A stretch of 62,290 bases of DNA, taken from contig JALTJZ010000035.1 in NCBI GenBank assembly GCA_027076325.1, positions 1 through 62,290 of the forward strand. The letters run 5' to 3'. Position 1 is the stretch's first letter; every line of letters starts with the position of its first letter. Source of the stretch: Chromatiales bacterium (GTDB lineage Bacteria > Pseudomonadota > Gammaproteobacteria > UBA6429 > Thiohalophilaceae). This document shows, piece by piece, positions 26,604 to 35,749 of the stretch. The notes beneath the pieces were generated by a model that had not been told where the DNA came from, ran no database searches, and worked only from the letters and a program-made list of their open reading frames with translations. Both the position numbers and the translations under genes were made by a program.

Positions 26604-28400
26604 TTATTCAGTGCGTTTGTAATTTTCTGGAAGATAATCAGGATAAAGTGGACAAAACAGTTCTTCGTCAGGACTTTTTAACAATTTTAACTGCTGATAA
26701 ATAGCTTTTAATGCCATATCCGCTGTGGCATGAATGTTTTGTTCACCAATTTGCTCATATAACCCGGTTCTGCGCATTACGTCGAGTATCTGTTTTTTAA
26801 GGCCACTGAATACAACGGTTATACCATTATCGTGCATACGTTGCACAACGTGGTGCAATACTTCTTCACCGGAGGCATCGAGTTGGTTAATACTGTTAGC
26901 TACGACAAGAATAAACTTAATGTCAGGTTTATTGGCGACAGCTGCCAGTATGGTGTCTTCAAAGTAAGATACATTTGCAAAATAGAGTGAACCATCAAAA
27001 CGCATAGCGATAACTTTGTCATCAGTGGTTAATTCGGGATGAACGCGCAAGTCACGCAAAGTACCATCTTTATAACGGCCAAGCATTGCGATACGTGGCT
27101 TCATGGTGCGGTATAAATATAAAACAATCGAAAGTATCGCACCAATAATAATGCCCTGATCAAGGTGGGGGGCAAACCCTAATGTTGCAAGAAAAGTGAC
27201 GACACCAGCAATACCATCATGTTTGTTGGCAAGCCAGGCATGTTTTATGGAACTTACGTTTATTAAACCGAATACCGCCATCATAATAACCGCAGCTAAT
27301 ACAGCCGTTGGTAAGTGATATAAGAGCGGGGTTAAAAACAACAAGGTAATAACAACAATAGCGGCGGTAACCACAGAAGAAAAACCACTGCGTGCGCCGG
27401 CATTTAAGTTAACGGCCGAGCGAGAGAATGAGCCACTTGAAGGGTAGGCCTGGGTAAAGCTGCCCACAATGTTGCCAAGCCCCTGACCAATTAATTCTTT
27501 ATTTGGATCAATTCTGTTTTTTGTTTTTGCGGCCATTGCTTTGGCAATAGAAATGGCTTCCATAAAACCGACCAGTGCAATAATAACGGCGCTGGGCAAA
27601 AGTGTTAGTAGCATGTCGGCATCAATTTCTGGCGCGCTGAGATTCGGTAAGCCGGCTGGAATTTCACCAACAACATCGCCGCCTAATTTTTCATTATACT
27701 TGATAAACCAACTGACTATGGTTGTTAAAGCAACAGCAATGAGCACGCCAGGCAATCGTGGGTAGTATTTTTTTAGCAACATCATAATTACAAAGGCGCT
27801 GATCCCCATTATGAGTGTTGGTAGATGCGTTTCTCCCAGTTGCTGTATTACGCCCCCTATGCGTATCGTCAGGAAGTGATCGCTGGCAACCCCTGGCATA
27901 TCGACTCCAAATATTTTGGACATTTGTGATAAGCCAATAACCAGTGCGGCGGCATTTGTAAAACCCAGAATAACCGGATGTGAAAGAAAGTTAACGATCA
28001 CACCGAGGCGAAATATACCGAGTAAGAATTGAAAAAGGCCGACTAGCAAGGCTAAAAACATCGCCAGTGGAATGTATTGTGCGGCCAGTTCGGGATGCGA
28101 CAGCGCCGTGCCGCCCACCACAGTGGCAAGTGCGGTTGCGGTCATAATAGAAACAACAGCAACCGGGCCAGTTGCCAGTTGGCGTGATGAACCCCAAAGT
28201 GCAGCAATTAAAACAGGCATAAAGGAAATATATAAACCAAAATAAGGTGGTAAGCCGGCGAGTTGTGCGTAAGCCATTGATTGGGGAATAAGCACCAGAG
28301 ATACGGTAATGCCCGCGAGTAAATCTGCACGTAATACAGCCGGATCTTTTATTTCGTGAATCCATTCCAGAAACGGGAAAAATTTACGTACATCAAACAT
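26604..28400 (-). CDS. SulP-family anion permease with STAS domain
   Basis: 598 residues, the usual length for bacterial SulP (SLC26) transporters. The N-terminus carries the family start DLLAGITVSLVLIPQSMAYAQLAGLPP. About 10-12 membrane helices follow, with TNAAALVIGLSQ and ELIGQGLGNI...PSSGSFSRSAVN in the transport core. The C-terminal STAS domain begins near residue 455 (VIAMRFDGSLYFAN, INQLDASGEEVL). Substrates of this family include sulfate, bicarbonate and dicarboxylates; the sequence does not decide among them. It is a single gene on the minus strand with its own upstream region shared with the divergent ycgL. Confidence 0.92.
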   Translation of the reverse strand: MFDVRKFFPFLEWIHEIKDPAVLRADLLAGITVSLVLIPQSMAYAQLAGLPPYFGLYISFMPVLIAALWGSSRQLATGPVAVVSIMTATALATVVGGTALSHPELAAQYIPLAMFLALLVGLFQFLLGIFRLGVIVNFLSHPVILGFTNAAALVIGLSQMSKIFGVDMPGVASDHFLTIRIGGVIQQLGETHLPTLIMGISAFVIMMLLKKYYPRLPGVLIAVALTTIVSWFIKYNEKLGGDVVGEIPAGLPNLSAPEIDADMLLTLLPSAVIIALVGFMEAISIAKAMAAKTKNRIDPNKELIGQGLGNIVGSFTQAYPSSGSFSRSAVNLNAGARSGFSSVVTAAIVVITLLFLTPLLYHLPTAVLAAVIMMAVFGLINVSSIKHAWLANKHDGIAGVVTFLATLGFAPHLDQGIIIGAILSIVLYLYRTMKPRIAMLGRYKDGTLRDLRVHPELTTDDKVIAMRFDGSLYFANVSYFEDTILAAVANKPDIKFILVVANSINQLDASGEEVLHHVVQRMHDNGITVVFSGLKKQILDVMRRTGLYEQIGEQNIHATADMALKAIYQQLKLLKSPDEELFCPLYPDYLPENYKRTE

Positions 28401-28690
28401 TTTTTACTCCAAATTTAGTGTCAGCCAAATACTATGAGGTATAGGTAAGTTATTGATATTGATTGATTATACCTGATTTTAGGCAGTGCCGGCTATATTA
28501 TTTAGTGGTTAGTACGGCATAACGCGCCCCATTTTTATCTTTGTGAGCAACAGTGCAGCAAACCAATGCTGTTAAATCAGGAAACCGGTTAATTGTCATA
28601 AGGATAAAAACAGGCGCTAAGCTTTTTAATCTGGGGTAAGATCATGCGAAAGACTATTGATACAACTTAAATATTTGGAGCCAAATTTAG

Positions 28691-28984
28691 ATGAAGTGTA
28701 GTGTTTTTCGTTGTAGCCGCAAAGAAGAAATGTACCTTTATCTTCCTTTTCAGGAAGATGATACAGAACTTATTAAAACATTGTCTGATGATTTATTAAA
28801 ACTAACCGGGCATTTAGAAAAAGTACTGGAACTTGAGATAACAGAGGGGCGTAAATTGGCTCGGGTTAAGGCTAAAGATGTTCTGTATGCATTGCAGGAC
28901 AAAGGATACTACCTGCAAATACCACCAAATGCAGTGCTGATAAAAGATGCGTCGATGTTGCATAACCCGTCTGACTCTTTCTGA
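28691..28984 (+). CDS. ycgL: YcgL-domain protein
   Basis: 97 residues, no signal peptide. It matches YcgL: CSVFRCSRKEEMYLYLPFQ at the N-terminus, the central RKLARVKAKDVLYALQDKGYYLQIPP, and a hydrophilic tail. The YcgL domain is a small alpha/beta fold of unknown function common in gammaproteobacteria. The next gene follows 32 bases downstream in the same direction. This gene is a useful marker that the host is a gammaproteobacterium. Confidence 0.9.
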   Translation: MKCSVFRCSRKEEMYLYLPFQEDDTELIKTLSDDLLKLTGHLEKVLELEITEGRKLARVKAKDVLYALQDKGYYLQIPPNAVLIKDASMLHNPSDSF

Positions 28985-29016
28985 GAGTTTGAATTCAACT
29001 TAATGGATGTGGCGAA

Positions 29017-29361
29017 ATGATCAATTTATGCAATGTGGTTAATGCATGGGACACCGCCACGTTTAATGACATTCTAAAAGTAGAGCTGGAAAAAATGGGT
29101 GTCGATCAACTTCCATTACAACAGGGCTTGTCCTTTAGTAATATTGCGCTTGATACGCATATTAAAGTGGTACCCCTGTCTTCTACTGAAACGGATAACA
29201 GCATCATTATTAAAGCTGGTATTTTTTATTCAGGGATTATTTCAGGATGCAATTGTGCTGATGATCCCAGTCCGGTGAATGAGCAAAATGAATATTGTGA
29301 AGTACAGATTAATATTCAAAAAATATCAGGTGACACCATTATCCATTTGTTAACGGATTAA
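29017..29361 (+). CDS. Small protein of unknown function
   Basis: 114 residues, no signal peptide or membrane helix. The middle has a hydrophobic strand followed by SGCNCADDPSPVNEQNEYCEVQ, giving three Cys in a short span. It lies 32 bases after ycgL and about 150 bases before the ODP-type gene, which has its own FNR-like box. I do not recognise the family; the Cys cluster could bind a metal. Confidence 0.6.
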   Translation: MINLCNVVNAWDTATFNDILKVELEKMGVDQLPLQQGLSFSNIALDTHIKVVPLSSTETDNSIIIKAGIFYSGIISGCNCADDPSPVNEQNEYCEVQINIQKISGDTIIHLLTD

Positions 29362-29428
29362 CTTCTATTTTATTCTTCCTTTTTGTCGTGGTTAACACCA
29401 GGGGTTGTTTTTCTCAGATGACAGGTTA

Positions 29429-29442
29429 TTGATTTAGATCAC
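29429..29442 (+). promoter_or_regulatory. FNR box upstream of the ODP-type gene
   Basis: TTGAT-TTAG-ATCAC matches nine of ten conserved positions of TTGAT-N4-ATCAA. Its centre is 80 bases before the start codon at 29516, which leaves room for a class II promoter (activator at about -41). Confidence 0.7.
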
Positions 29443-29515
29443 GTTAAATTATTATTCTGATTTGTCAATAGCTGTAAATTTATACAATAAAATTTTATAT
29501 TTTATAAGGTTTTAT

Positions 29516-30283
29516 ATGTCACGTATTTTATTTGAAGAAAATGGGCACCGGGTTATTTTATTTTCAGATCTGGTTGAAGGCGAGGGTATACAAGCTAATC
29601 AGCTCTTTATTGAAAGCAATCATCATTCCGCTATTTTTGACCCTGGTGGTAATTTAACTTATCAGCCATTGTATATGGCGATATCAAGATATGCTTCGAT
29701 CAAGGAGCTGGATCTTGTTATCGCAACACATCAGGATCCCGATATTATTACTTCGATGGATAAGTGGCTTATGTATACGGATGCCCGCATCGTTATTTCA
29801 AAATTATGGGAACGCTTTTTACCCCATCTTATTCCAGGTTACATGAATTCAAAAACCGATGGACGTATCATTTCTCTCCCCGATCCAGGGGCCGTTATAC
29901 AGTTTGGTGGAAGCACGATTAAAGCATTGCCTGCACATTTTCTTCATTCAGTTGGAAATTTTCATTTTTATGATACCGCCAGTAAAATTTTATTTTCTGG
30001 TGACATGGGGGCGTCATTAACAGAGGACGCCCATGGTAAACCGGTTGAAGATTTTGAACGTCATATCAAGAAAATGCTTGGTTTTCATCAGCGCTATATG
30101 GTTTCAAACAAAGTGTGCAAATTGTGGGTAAATATGATCCGCAAACTCGATGTGCAAATAATGGTGCCACAACATGGCCGACCATTTGAAGGGCATGAAA
30201 TGGTTGAAAAATTTTTGTGCTGGATAGAAAACCTGGAATGTGGCGTTGACCGGTTAACGCAACAGTTTTATCAACTCCCCTGA
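29516..30283 (+). CDS. ODP-type metallo-beta-lactamase protein (flavodiiron-like diiron domain)
   Basis: 255 residues from ATG 29516. The fold is the metallo-beta-lactamase domain of flavodiiron proteins without the flavodoxin part, as in the oxygen-binding diiron protein ODP. Candidate metal ligands are H72-x-D74-x-D76 (THQDPD), a His in AHFLHSVGN (H141 or H144), D163 (SGDMGAS) and H220 (VPQHGRPF). The first motif has Asp where many flavodiiron enzymes have Glu. Such proteins reduce or sense oxygen or nitric oxide at a diiron site. An FNR-type box upstream and the Nap-like cluster 200 bases downstream fit a role in microaerobic or nitrosative conditions. Which of these it does cannot be read from the sequence. 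Confidence 0.8.
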   Translation: MSRILFEENGHRVILFSDLVEGEGIQANQLFIESNHHSAIFDPGGNLTYQPLYMAISRYASIKELDLVIATHQDPDIITSMDKWLMYTDARIVISKLWERFLPHLIPGYMNSKTDGRIISLPDPGAVIQFGGSTIKALPAHFLHSVGNFHFYDTASKILFSGDMGASLTEDAHGKPVEDFERHIKKMLGFHQRYMVSNKVCKLWVNMIRKLDVQIMVPQHGRPFEGHEMVEKFLCWIENLECGVDRLTQQFYQLP

Positions 30284-30383
30284 CTTTAATATATATGTAG
30301 GCTAGCAGAATATGCATGCTGTTATTCGTAGCTAATATGTCAGTATTTGGCTGAAAATAAACTATACTGGAACCGTTAATATG

Positions 30384-30397
30384 TTGATGTAGATCAA
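30384..30397 (+). promoter_or_regulatory. Perfect FNR box upstream of the Nap-like cluster
   Basis: TTGAT-GTAG-ATCAA, all ten conserved FNR positions. Its centre is at 30390.5. A TATGGT-like -10 around 30419 would put the site near -41 of the transcript, the classic class II activation position. The first gene of the cluster starts at 30498. Confidence 0.85.
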
Positions 30398-30497
30398 GGA
30401 ATAATCTCTTTGGGGGAGTATGGTTAATAGCGAAAATATATTCAATTTTGTGTTTAAGGCTAAATGATAATAATCAAATAATACAGTGAGGGATAGA

Positions 30498-31223
30498 GTG
30501 AAAAAGAAACGTCATCTGATATTACCAATATTACTTTTTGGACTTCTGCTGAGTGGCTGCAACCAAAAAACCGAAGAAAAGAGTAGTGCACCGTCGACCA
30601 ACGAAACAGCAAGTCCTGCAAAGCCGGCTGGAGTGCCTGTTAACATCGACCCAGCACTGGCCAAAAAAGGTGAGGCACTCTATAACCAGAATTGTATTTT
30701 CTGTCACCAGGCAGATGCAATTGGTAAGCCGGGTTTTGCTCCTTCATTAACAAACAAAGAATTTCTCAGTGTTTCCTCTGATAAATTCCTTCTTGGTACA
30801 ATAAGAGATGGCCGTCCAGGTACGGGCATGCCACCTTTTGCCCATTTAGGTCGCAGTCAAGTGGAAGCCATCGTTGCTTTTTTACGTTCCCATTCAACTG
30901 AACCCAATATATCCGCTATTGTCGATGCTCAGCCAGATGCACATGGTGACCCACGTTTAGGAAAACTCTGGTTTGACCAGATATGCAGCACCTGTCATGG
31001 CTTTGACGGAGACGGGTACTCAGCAGGCAGTACCGGTACTGCCATTGGTAAAGCCGGTTTTCTTAATAAAGTAAGTGACGGTTTTATTCGACATACAATT
31101 GTTTATGGTCGGTCGAATACGCGGATGCTTGGTTTTAAAGGCCCTGCTGCCATGGCTAACTTAACCGATTCAGAAATTGATGACATTATTACTTATTTAC
31201 GCACAGTGCCAAGTAAAAGCTAA
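30498..31223 (+). CDS. Dihaem cytochrome c lipoprotein
   Basis: 241 residues from GTG 30498, with GAGGGA a few bases upstream; a GTG 12 bases earlier is possible. The signal peptide ends in a lipobox LLSGC (Cys21). A Ser/Thr/Lys linker leads to two class I cytochrome c domains, with haem motifs CIFCH (Cys66) and CSTCH (Cys163). Each is followed by a Met-containing loop (GTGMPPF, NTRMLGF) for the sixth ligand. It is membrane-anchored facing the periplasm and is the first gene of the FNR-controlled cluster. I infer that it delivers electrons to the molybdoenzyme encoded next, in place of the missing NapB. Confidence 0.88.
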   Translation: MKKKRHLILPILLFGLLLSGCNQKTEEKSSAPSTNETASPAKPAGVPVNIDPALAKKGEALYNQNCIFCHQADAIGKPGFAPSLTNKEFLSVSSDKFLLGTIRDGRPGTGMPPFAHLGRSQVEAIVAFLRSHSTEPNISAIVDAQPDAHGDPRLGKLWFDQICSTCHGFDGDGYSAGSTGTAIGKAGFLNKVSDGFIRHTIVYGRSNTRMLGFKGPAAMANLTDSEIDDIITYLRTVPSKS

Positions 31224-31311
31224 ATTAGCAAAAGTGCAAGTGAAAATATTCATTAAATAATTTGAAAGAATTGATAATACTAAATATCGAACTCAGTAGA
31301 GGGAGTTATAA

Positions 31312-34005
31312 ATGAAACGTTTTAAAATGAACCGCCGAGATTTTCTTAAAAGCAGTAGTTTTATAACAGGTGCTGCCGCTGGCACCAGCCTGTTTGTAGG
31401 AAATAACCCGGAGCTAGAAGCCGCACCAGCAGAAGATAAAAAAACCGGCCGTTCAACAGCGATAGCCCAATGTCCATATTGTGGCGTAGGTTGTGGCACC
31501 ATTATCCAGGTACAGGATGGCAAGATTGTTTCTATGCGACCAGACAAAGATCACCCAACCAATTATGGTTTGCAATGTATTAAAGGGCTAACAGCAGCAG
31601 AGCCTATTTATGTTGACCGTATGGAAGGCGACCCGTATGTACGCAAAGATGTTTGGGCCGAATGGCAAAAGCCAGGCCATGGTGATTTAGAATATGTGAG
31701 TAAAACTAAGGGATCATTTGACGAAAAACATTTTATTCGTGTTCCGTATCATGATGCGGAAGTAATGACGGCAACTAAAATTGCCCACTTTGCCAAAAAA
31801 TATGGCGGTAACTCGGTTAGCTTGTATGGGTCGGGTCAGCTTACAATGGAAGGCCAGTACCTTGAAAATTTATTTATGAAAGGTGTGCTGGGTTCGAATA
31901 CGATTGAAGCCAATGCACGTATGTGTATGACATCGGCAGTAACCGGCTATTTTGCAACGTTAGGTTCGGATACTCCACCGCTTGCATATGAAGATATTGA
32001 ACTTGCCGATATGGTTATGCACTTTGGCCATAATGCACGTGAAGCACATCCCATTATTTTCTGGCGTATAGCAGACCATAAGCGTAAAACCGATATTCCT
32101 ACTGTTGTGGTTGACCCGCGTTACACGGGTACAGTTAAAGGTTATGAAGATGTTAACCCGAAGAACTCGGTACACGTTCCCATTTTAAATGGTGATATCA
32201 GTTTCCTGAATTCAATCGCACATGTGCTATTAAAAGATCACAAAGATGTTATTGACTGGGACTTCCTTAAAGCCCATACCACCGGCTGGAAAGAATATGT
32301 GAATGGTGTTAAAGCCGACTATAGTCCTGAGCAGGTACAGGATCGCATGGGCGGCAAAAATCATGACGTTTCTCCCGAGCTAATCCGTAAGGTTGCTGGC
32401 ATGTTTGCTGATGCAACACGTAAACGTTTAGCACGGAGTAAAGGTAAGCAGGACAAAGGCTATGGTGGCGTTATTATTATGTGGGGTATTGGTTACAACC
32501 AGCATATTCATGGCCAGTATAATGTTATTTCTATTGTTAACCTGTTAACCCTTACTGGTAATCTGGCTAAGCCAGGTTGTGGCCCCTTCTCTATGACAGG
32601 CCAACCCAATGCTATGGGTGAACGCTTCACGGGTGGTTTAACCAGCCGTTTACCCTTTAACAAACCATTAAGTGATGCACCACACCGAAAATGGATGGCA
32701 AAACAATGGCGAGTGCCAGAAAAGAATTTAGTTAAAGCAATGAACTCTAAAAATCCGGGGTTTGCTGTTGGCATGATGGAACGTGCTTTAAAAGATGAAG
32801 TAAAAGCAATGTTTCTTGTTTATGCGACACACATTGATTTACCTGATCTGGATAAACTTGTTCGTCCGGCATTAATGAAAACGTTTAATGTTGTTCAGGA
32901 AATTTACCGGCATGCACCTAATAATTTGTATGCAGATGTTATTTTCCCTGCGGCAACATGGGGAGAGGTCAGTGGTGTTTATATTAGTTCAGAACGCCGA
33001 ATTAACCGGGTTGAAAAAGCAGCCGAAGCCCCTCCTGGTTGTATTCCAGATATGGACATGGTTATTGATAAAGGCCGTATGGTTGCGAATTTAATGGGGC
33101 TGGATGGTAATAAAATTTTCCCATGGAAAAAAGGCAAAGATGGTTTTTATAATGCTGAAGAAGTTTTTCGTGATGTTGTTATTGCATCAGAAGGAACGGA
33201 TACCGATTTAACCGGCATGCTTGAGGTTGAAAAATTGGACGGCAAAGGCCTGTATGATCAACTGCGTGATTTGCGTGGTATTCAGTGGCCCGCACCCACC
33301 TATGAATCGGCTAAAAATGGTGGTACCAAACGTCGTTATATGTTGCAGGAAGGAAGCTGGACAGATAAGCCTTATGGCTATTTCCGTACTAAAGATGGCA
33401 AAGTACATATAAAACTATGCCAGCAAGACTATAGTCGGCGAGAAGAAATCACCAACAAATTAATGGAATATGGTGATAAGAAAGATCTTTATACGATTGA
33501 TAATATCCCGCTATTAAAGCAGGCCAGAGACATGGCTTTAACACCCGACTTGCCCGATGAAAAATTAAGGGGTAAACGTTGGGATTCAGTACCAAAAGAC
33601 AAGTACCCGTTCTGGTTAGGCCTGGGTGTGGTGTATGAACATTTTCATACAGCGAAATCAAATCGTAGCCCAACAACACGTCGTTTAGTACCTGAGATGT
33701 ATGTAGAAATGCATGTGGATGATGCCAAAGAACTTGGAATTAAAGACGGTGACAAGGTTCGGCTTGTAACACGGCGTGGCTCATACCAGGCAAAAGCACA
33801 AGTGGGTGTTAACAGTCTGGTTAAACCTGCACGTAATGTTGTGCCACGTGGTTACCTCTTTAGTCCGTGGAACTTGTCCGTTGCTGACAGTGCTGATCCT
33901 AAAAAGAACAAATGGTTGGTTAATAGTGTTTCCAGTCGTGTCTGGGATCCTGTATCTGGTCAGGTAGACTTTAAGAAACTCGCTTGCCGAATTGAAAAAG
34001 TTTAG
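31312..34005 (+). CDS. napA: NapA-family periplasmic molybdopterin oxidoreductase
   Basis: 897 residues, slightly longer than typical NapA (about 830). The N-terminus is a canonical Tat signal (NRRDFLK, Arg8-Arg9), so the enzyme is exported folded. A [4Fe-4S] site follows with Cys54, Cys57, Cys61 and Cys89. The Mo ligand is probably Cys205, in NARMCMTSAVTGY; NapA proteins have NARHCMASAVAGF at this place. Other NapA/Nas-like stretches are PFSMTGQPNAMGE, FPAATWGEVSG, ERRINR and a C-terminal VDFKK. It is probably a periplasmic nitrate reductase, but it is divergent and lacks napB and napD nearby, so another oxyanion substrate is possible. The cytoplasmic Nas alternative is unlikely because of the Tat signal. 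Confidence 0.8.
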   Translation: MKRFKMNRRDFLKSSSFITGAAAGTSLFVGNNPELEAAPAEDKKTGRSTAIAQCPYCGVGCGTIIQVQDGKIVSMRPDKDHPTNYGLQCIKGLTAAEPIYVDRMEGDPYVRKDVWAEWQKPGHGDLEYVSKTKGSFDEKHFIRVPYHDAEVMTATKIAHFAKKYGGNSVSLYGSGQLTMEGQYLENLFMKGVLGSNTIEANARMCMTSAVTGYFATLGSDTPPLAYEDIELADMVMHFGHNAREAHPIIFWRIADHKRKTDIPTVVVDPRYTGTVKGYEDVNPKNSVHVPILNGDISFLNSIAHVLLKDHKDVIDWDFLKAHTTGWKEYVNGVKADYSPEQVQDRMGGKNHDVSPELIRKVAGMFADATRKRLARSKGKQDKGYGGVIIMWGIGYNQHIHGQYNVISIVNLLTLTGNLAKPGCGPFSMTGQPNAMGERFTGGLTSRLPFNKPLSDAPHRKWMAKQWRVPEKNLVKAMNSKNPGFAVGMMERALKDEVKAMFLVYATHIDLPDLDKLVRPALMKTFNVVQEIYRHAPNNLYADVIFPAATWGEVSGVYISSERRINRVEKAAEAPPGCIPDMDMVIDKGRMVANLMGLDGNKIFPWKKGKDGFYNAEEVFRDVVIASEGTDTDLTGMLEVEKLDGKGLYDQLRDLRGIQWPAPTYESAKNGGTKRRYMLQEGSWTDKPYGYFRTKDGKVHIKLCQQDYSRREEITNKLMEYGDKKDLYTIDNIPLLKQARDMALTPDLPDEKLRGKRWDSVPKDKYPFWLGLGVVYEHFHTAKSNRSPTTRRLVPEMYVEMHVDDAKELGIKDGDKVRLVTRRGSYQAKAQVGVNSLVKPARNVVPRGYLFSPWNLSVADSADPKKNKWLVNSVSSRVWDPVSGQVDFKKLACRIEKV

Positions 34006-34061
34006 TGGCCATTTTTTTTCATACGGCCACTTATGCCTAACTCGTTTTGCGAGTTAGGCAT
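34004..34061 (+). promoter_or_regulatory. Two intercistronic hairpins between napA-like and napG-like genes
   Basis: Hairpin 1 pairs AGTGGCC with GGCCACT (34004-34031), and its left arm overlaps the molybdoenzyme stop codon. Hairpin 2 is a perfect 12-bp stem ATGCCTAACTCG / CGAGTTAGGCAT with a five-base loop (34033-34061). Neither is followed by a T-run, so they look like mRNA processing or stabilising elements that would make the first genes more abundant than the downstream ones. Confidence 0.6.
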
Positions 34062-34117
34062 GCTAAGGTCTAGTAATAGCTTAATGATTGTTTTCGATAA
34101 GCTTTTAATAACGACAT

Positions 34118-34699
34118 ATGAAACGTAGACGTTTTTTACAATACCTGGCAAGCTCAGGTTTCGCTTCGCTTGTGGCAGGTGGAGGCGTAAAAGCAGCCAA
34201 TACCCCATCCTTACGTTATCTTCGCCCCCCCGGCGCACACGATGAAAAGAAATTTTTATCTAAATGTATACGCTGTGGTAAGTGTGGTGAGAGTTGTCCT
34301 AATCGTGCGATTAAGTTTTTCTCAACCGAAAACGGTATTGTATCGCTAGATACGCCTTTTATTATTCCGCGTGAGCAAGCATGCATTTTATGCATGAAGT
34401 GTGGTGATATTTGCCCAACCGGAGCCATTCCTAAAATTGACTATAAAGCAAATGCGATTATGAAAAGTGTGCATATGGGGCGCGCACGTGTCGATGTTAA
34501 TTTATGCTTGTCTTTTCAGGGGAAAACATGCGGTGTTTGTTACCGTGCCTGTCCTTTGCCTGATATTGCAATAAGGGTAGGTATGCTTGAACAACCGCAT
34601 GTGCTTGAAAATTGTGTTGGCTGTGGTTTGTGTGAACGCTCATGTATTCAGATACCCCAGGCGATAAAGGTCATACCGAATCATACCCGTGTCAGTTAA
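34118..34699 (+). CDS. napG: NapG-like periplasmic ferredoxin with four [4Fe-4S] sites
   Basis: 193 residues. A Tat signal (RRRFLQYLASSG) heads the protein. Four ferredoxin-type Cys groups follow: CIRCGKCGESCP, CILCMKCGDICP, CLSFQGKTCGVCYRACP and CVGCGLCERSC. This number and spacing, including the irregular third group, match NapG. With NapH it forms the quinol-oxidising NapGH module that passes electrons towards the terminal enzyme. No clear ribosome site is visible before the start. Confidence 0.85.
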   Translation: MKRRRFLQYLASSGFASLVAGGGVKAANTPSLRYLRPPGAHDEKKFLSKCIRCGKCGESCPNRAIKFFSTENGIVSLDTPFIIPREQACILCMKCGDICPTGAIPKIDYKANAIMKSVHMGRARVDVNLCLSFQGKTCGVCYRACPLPDIAIRVGMLEQPHVLENCVGCGLCERSCIQIPQAIKVIPNHTRVS

Positions 34700-34747
34700 T
34701 CTATCAATAATCAGCAGGTTGTAATAGCAGTCTTTTTCGTGAAAACT

Positions 34748-35737
34748 ATGGAAAATGTAAAACCAGAACCATCAAGTAAGCTTCGTCATTTAAACAAACT
34801 ACGTTGGTTAACATTAGCTACCGTGTTTCTTATGTTGATTCTGCTTCCATTTATTCATTTATATCAAACCTATGAAGCTGCACATGCCTATGATTTATTG
34901 ACACCAACGGAAAAAGCTATTTCAGACGCAATGGAAAGTTTAACGTCACCCTTTGTGAAAGAACCAGAAGAGTTGAGTGCCATTAAAGGTACGACATGGT
35001 CGGGCACATTATTTGGTTTAAAAATAAGTGACCCACTCGCCGTATTAGGGCAGATTTTTGCAAGCATGTCTTTGTATTGGTCATTTATATTAACCGCTCT
35101 TATTCCTTTACTTGCAACATTACTGTTTGGGCGTTTTTACTGTGGCTGGATTTGCCCTGCGACATTAATTTATGAACTTAACGACAACCTTGCTGCATGG
35201 TTGCGCAAAGCCGGCTTGCCGGTTAGTCGGCGCAAACTGGATCGGCGAATAAAATATGTTGTCTTGGGCGTTGGCCTTGCTTTATCCGTTTATTTTGGTG
35301 CAGTTCTGTTTGGTTCTATTTATCCACCTGCAATTATTGGCAGAGAAATTTATTATGCTATTGCGTTAGGGGGGTTTGGTGCTGGTGCGGTGTTTTTCTT
35401 GCTGACTTTATTGTTTGACTTAATGGTATCTCGGCGTGGTTTTTGTCGCTATGTTTGCCCCGGTGGTGCACTTTATTCATTACTGGGTCGTTATCGCTTG
35501 TTTAGAATTAAACGCAATGTAAAAAGCTGCAATGATTGCGCTAAATGTAACGTGGTGTGCCAGTTTGGTCTGGATCCTTTGCAGGATAATTTTGGTATGG
35601 AGTGTAATAATTGCACAGCCTGCATTGCCGCATGCCCGACAGATGCACTTGGCTTTACTATTAATGTACAGGACAGTGCTTACCAGGGGCCAGGTCATCT
35701 TGGCCATCAGTATAAAAAAGAACAGGAGGGCGCATAA
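34748..35737 (+). CDS. napH: NapH-like membrane ferredoxin
   Basis: 329 residues from ATG 34748; a GTG at 34739 would add three. It has four main membrane helices (near residues 20, 100, 165 and 210), the conserved FGRFYCGWICP and RGFCRYVCPGG Cys-Pro motifs, and two C-terminal [4Fe-4S] groups, CNDCAKCNVVC and CNNCTACIAACP. NapH proteins oxidise quinol at the inner membrane and hand electrons to NapG. An unusual extra loop after the first helix (about residues 45-85) contains Lys/Glu-rich sequence before the second helix. Confidence 0.85.
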   Translation: MENVKPEPSSKLRHLNKLRWLTLATVFLMLILLPFIHLYQTYEAAHAYDLLTPTEKAISDAMESLTSPFVKEPEELSAIKGTTWSGTLFGLKISDPLAVLGQIFASMSLYWSFILTALIPLLATLLFGRFYCGWICPATLIYELNDNLAAWLRKAGLPVSRRKLDRRIKYVVLGVGLALSVYFGAVLFGSIYPPAIIGREIYYAIALGGFGAGAVFFLLTLLFDLMVSRRGFCRYVCPGGALYSLLGRYRLFRIKRNVKSCNDCAKCNVVCQFGLDPLQDNFGMECNNCTACIAACPTDALGFTINVQDSAYQGPGHLGHQYKKEQEGA

Positions 35738-35749
35738 CAGCATACACTC

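Noticed and set aside
31312-34005. Reading the molybdoenzyme as a formate dehydrogenase
   Set aside because: The CPYCGVGC start is shared with formate dehydrogenases, but the Mo-ligand region NARMCMTSAV and the GQPNAMGE block are Nap/Nas-like, and no formate dehydrogenase beta or gamma subunit is present.
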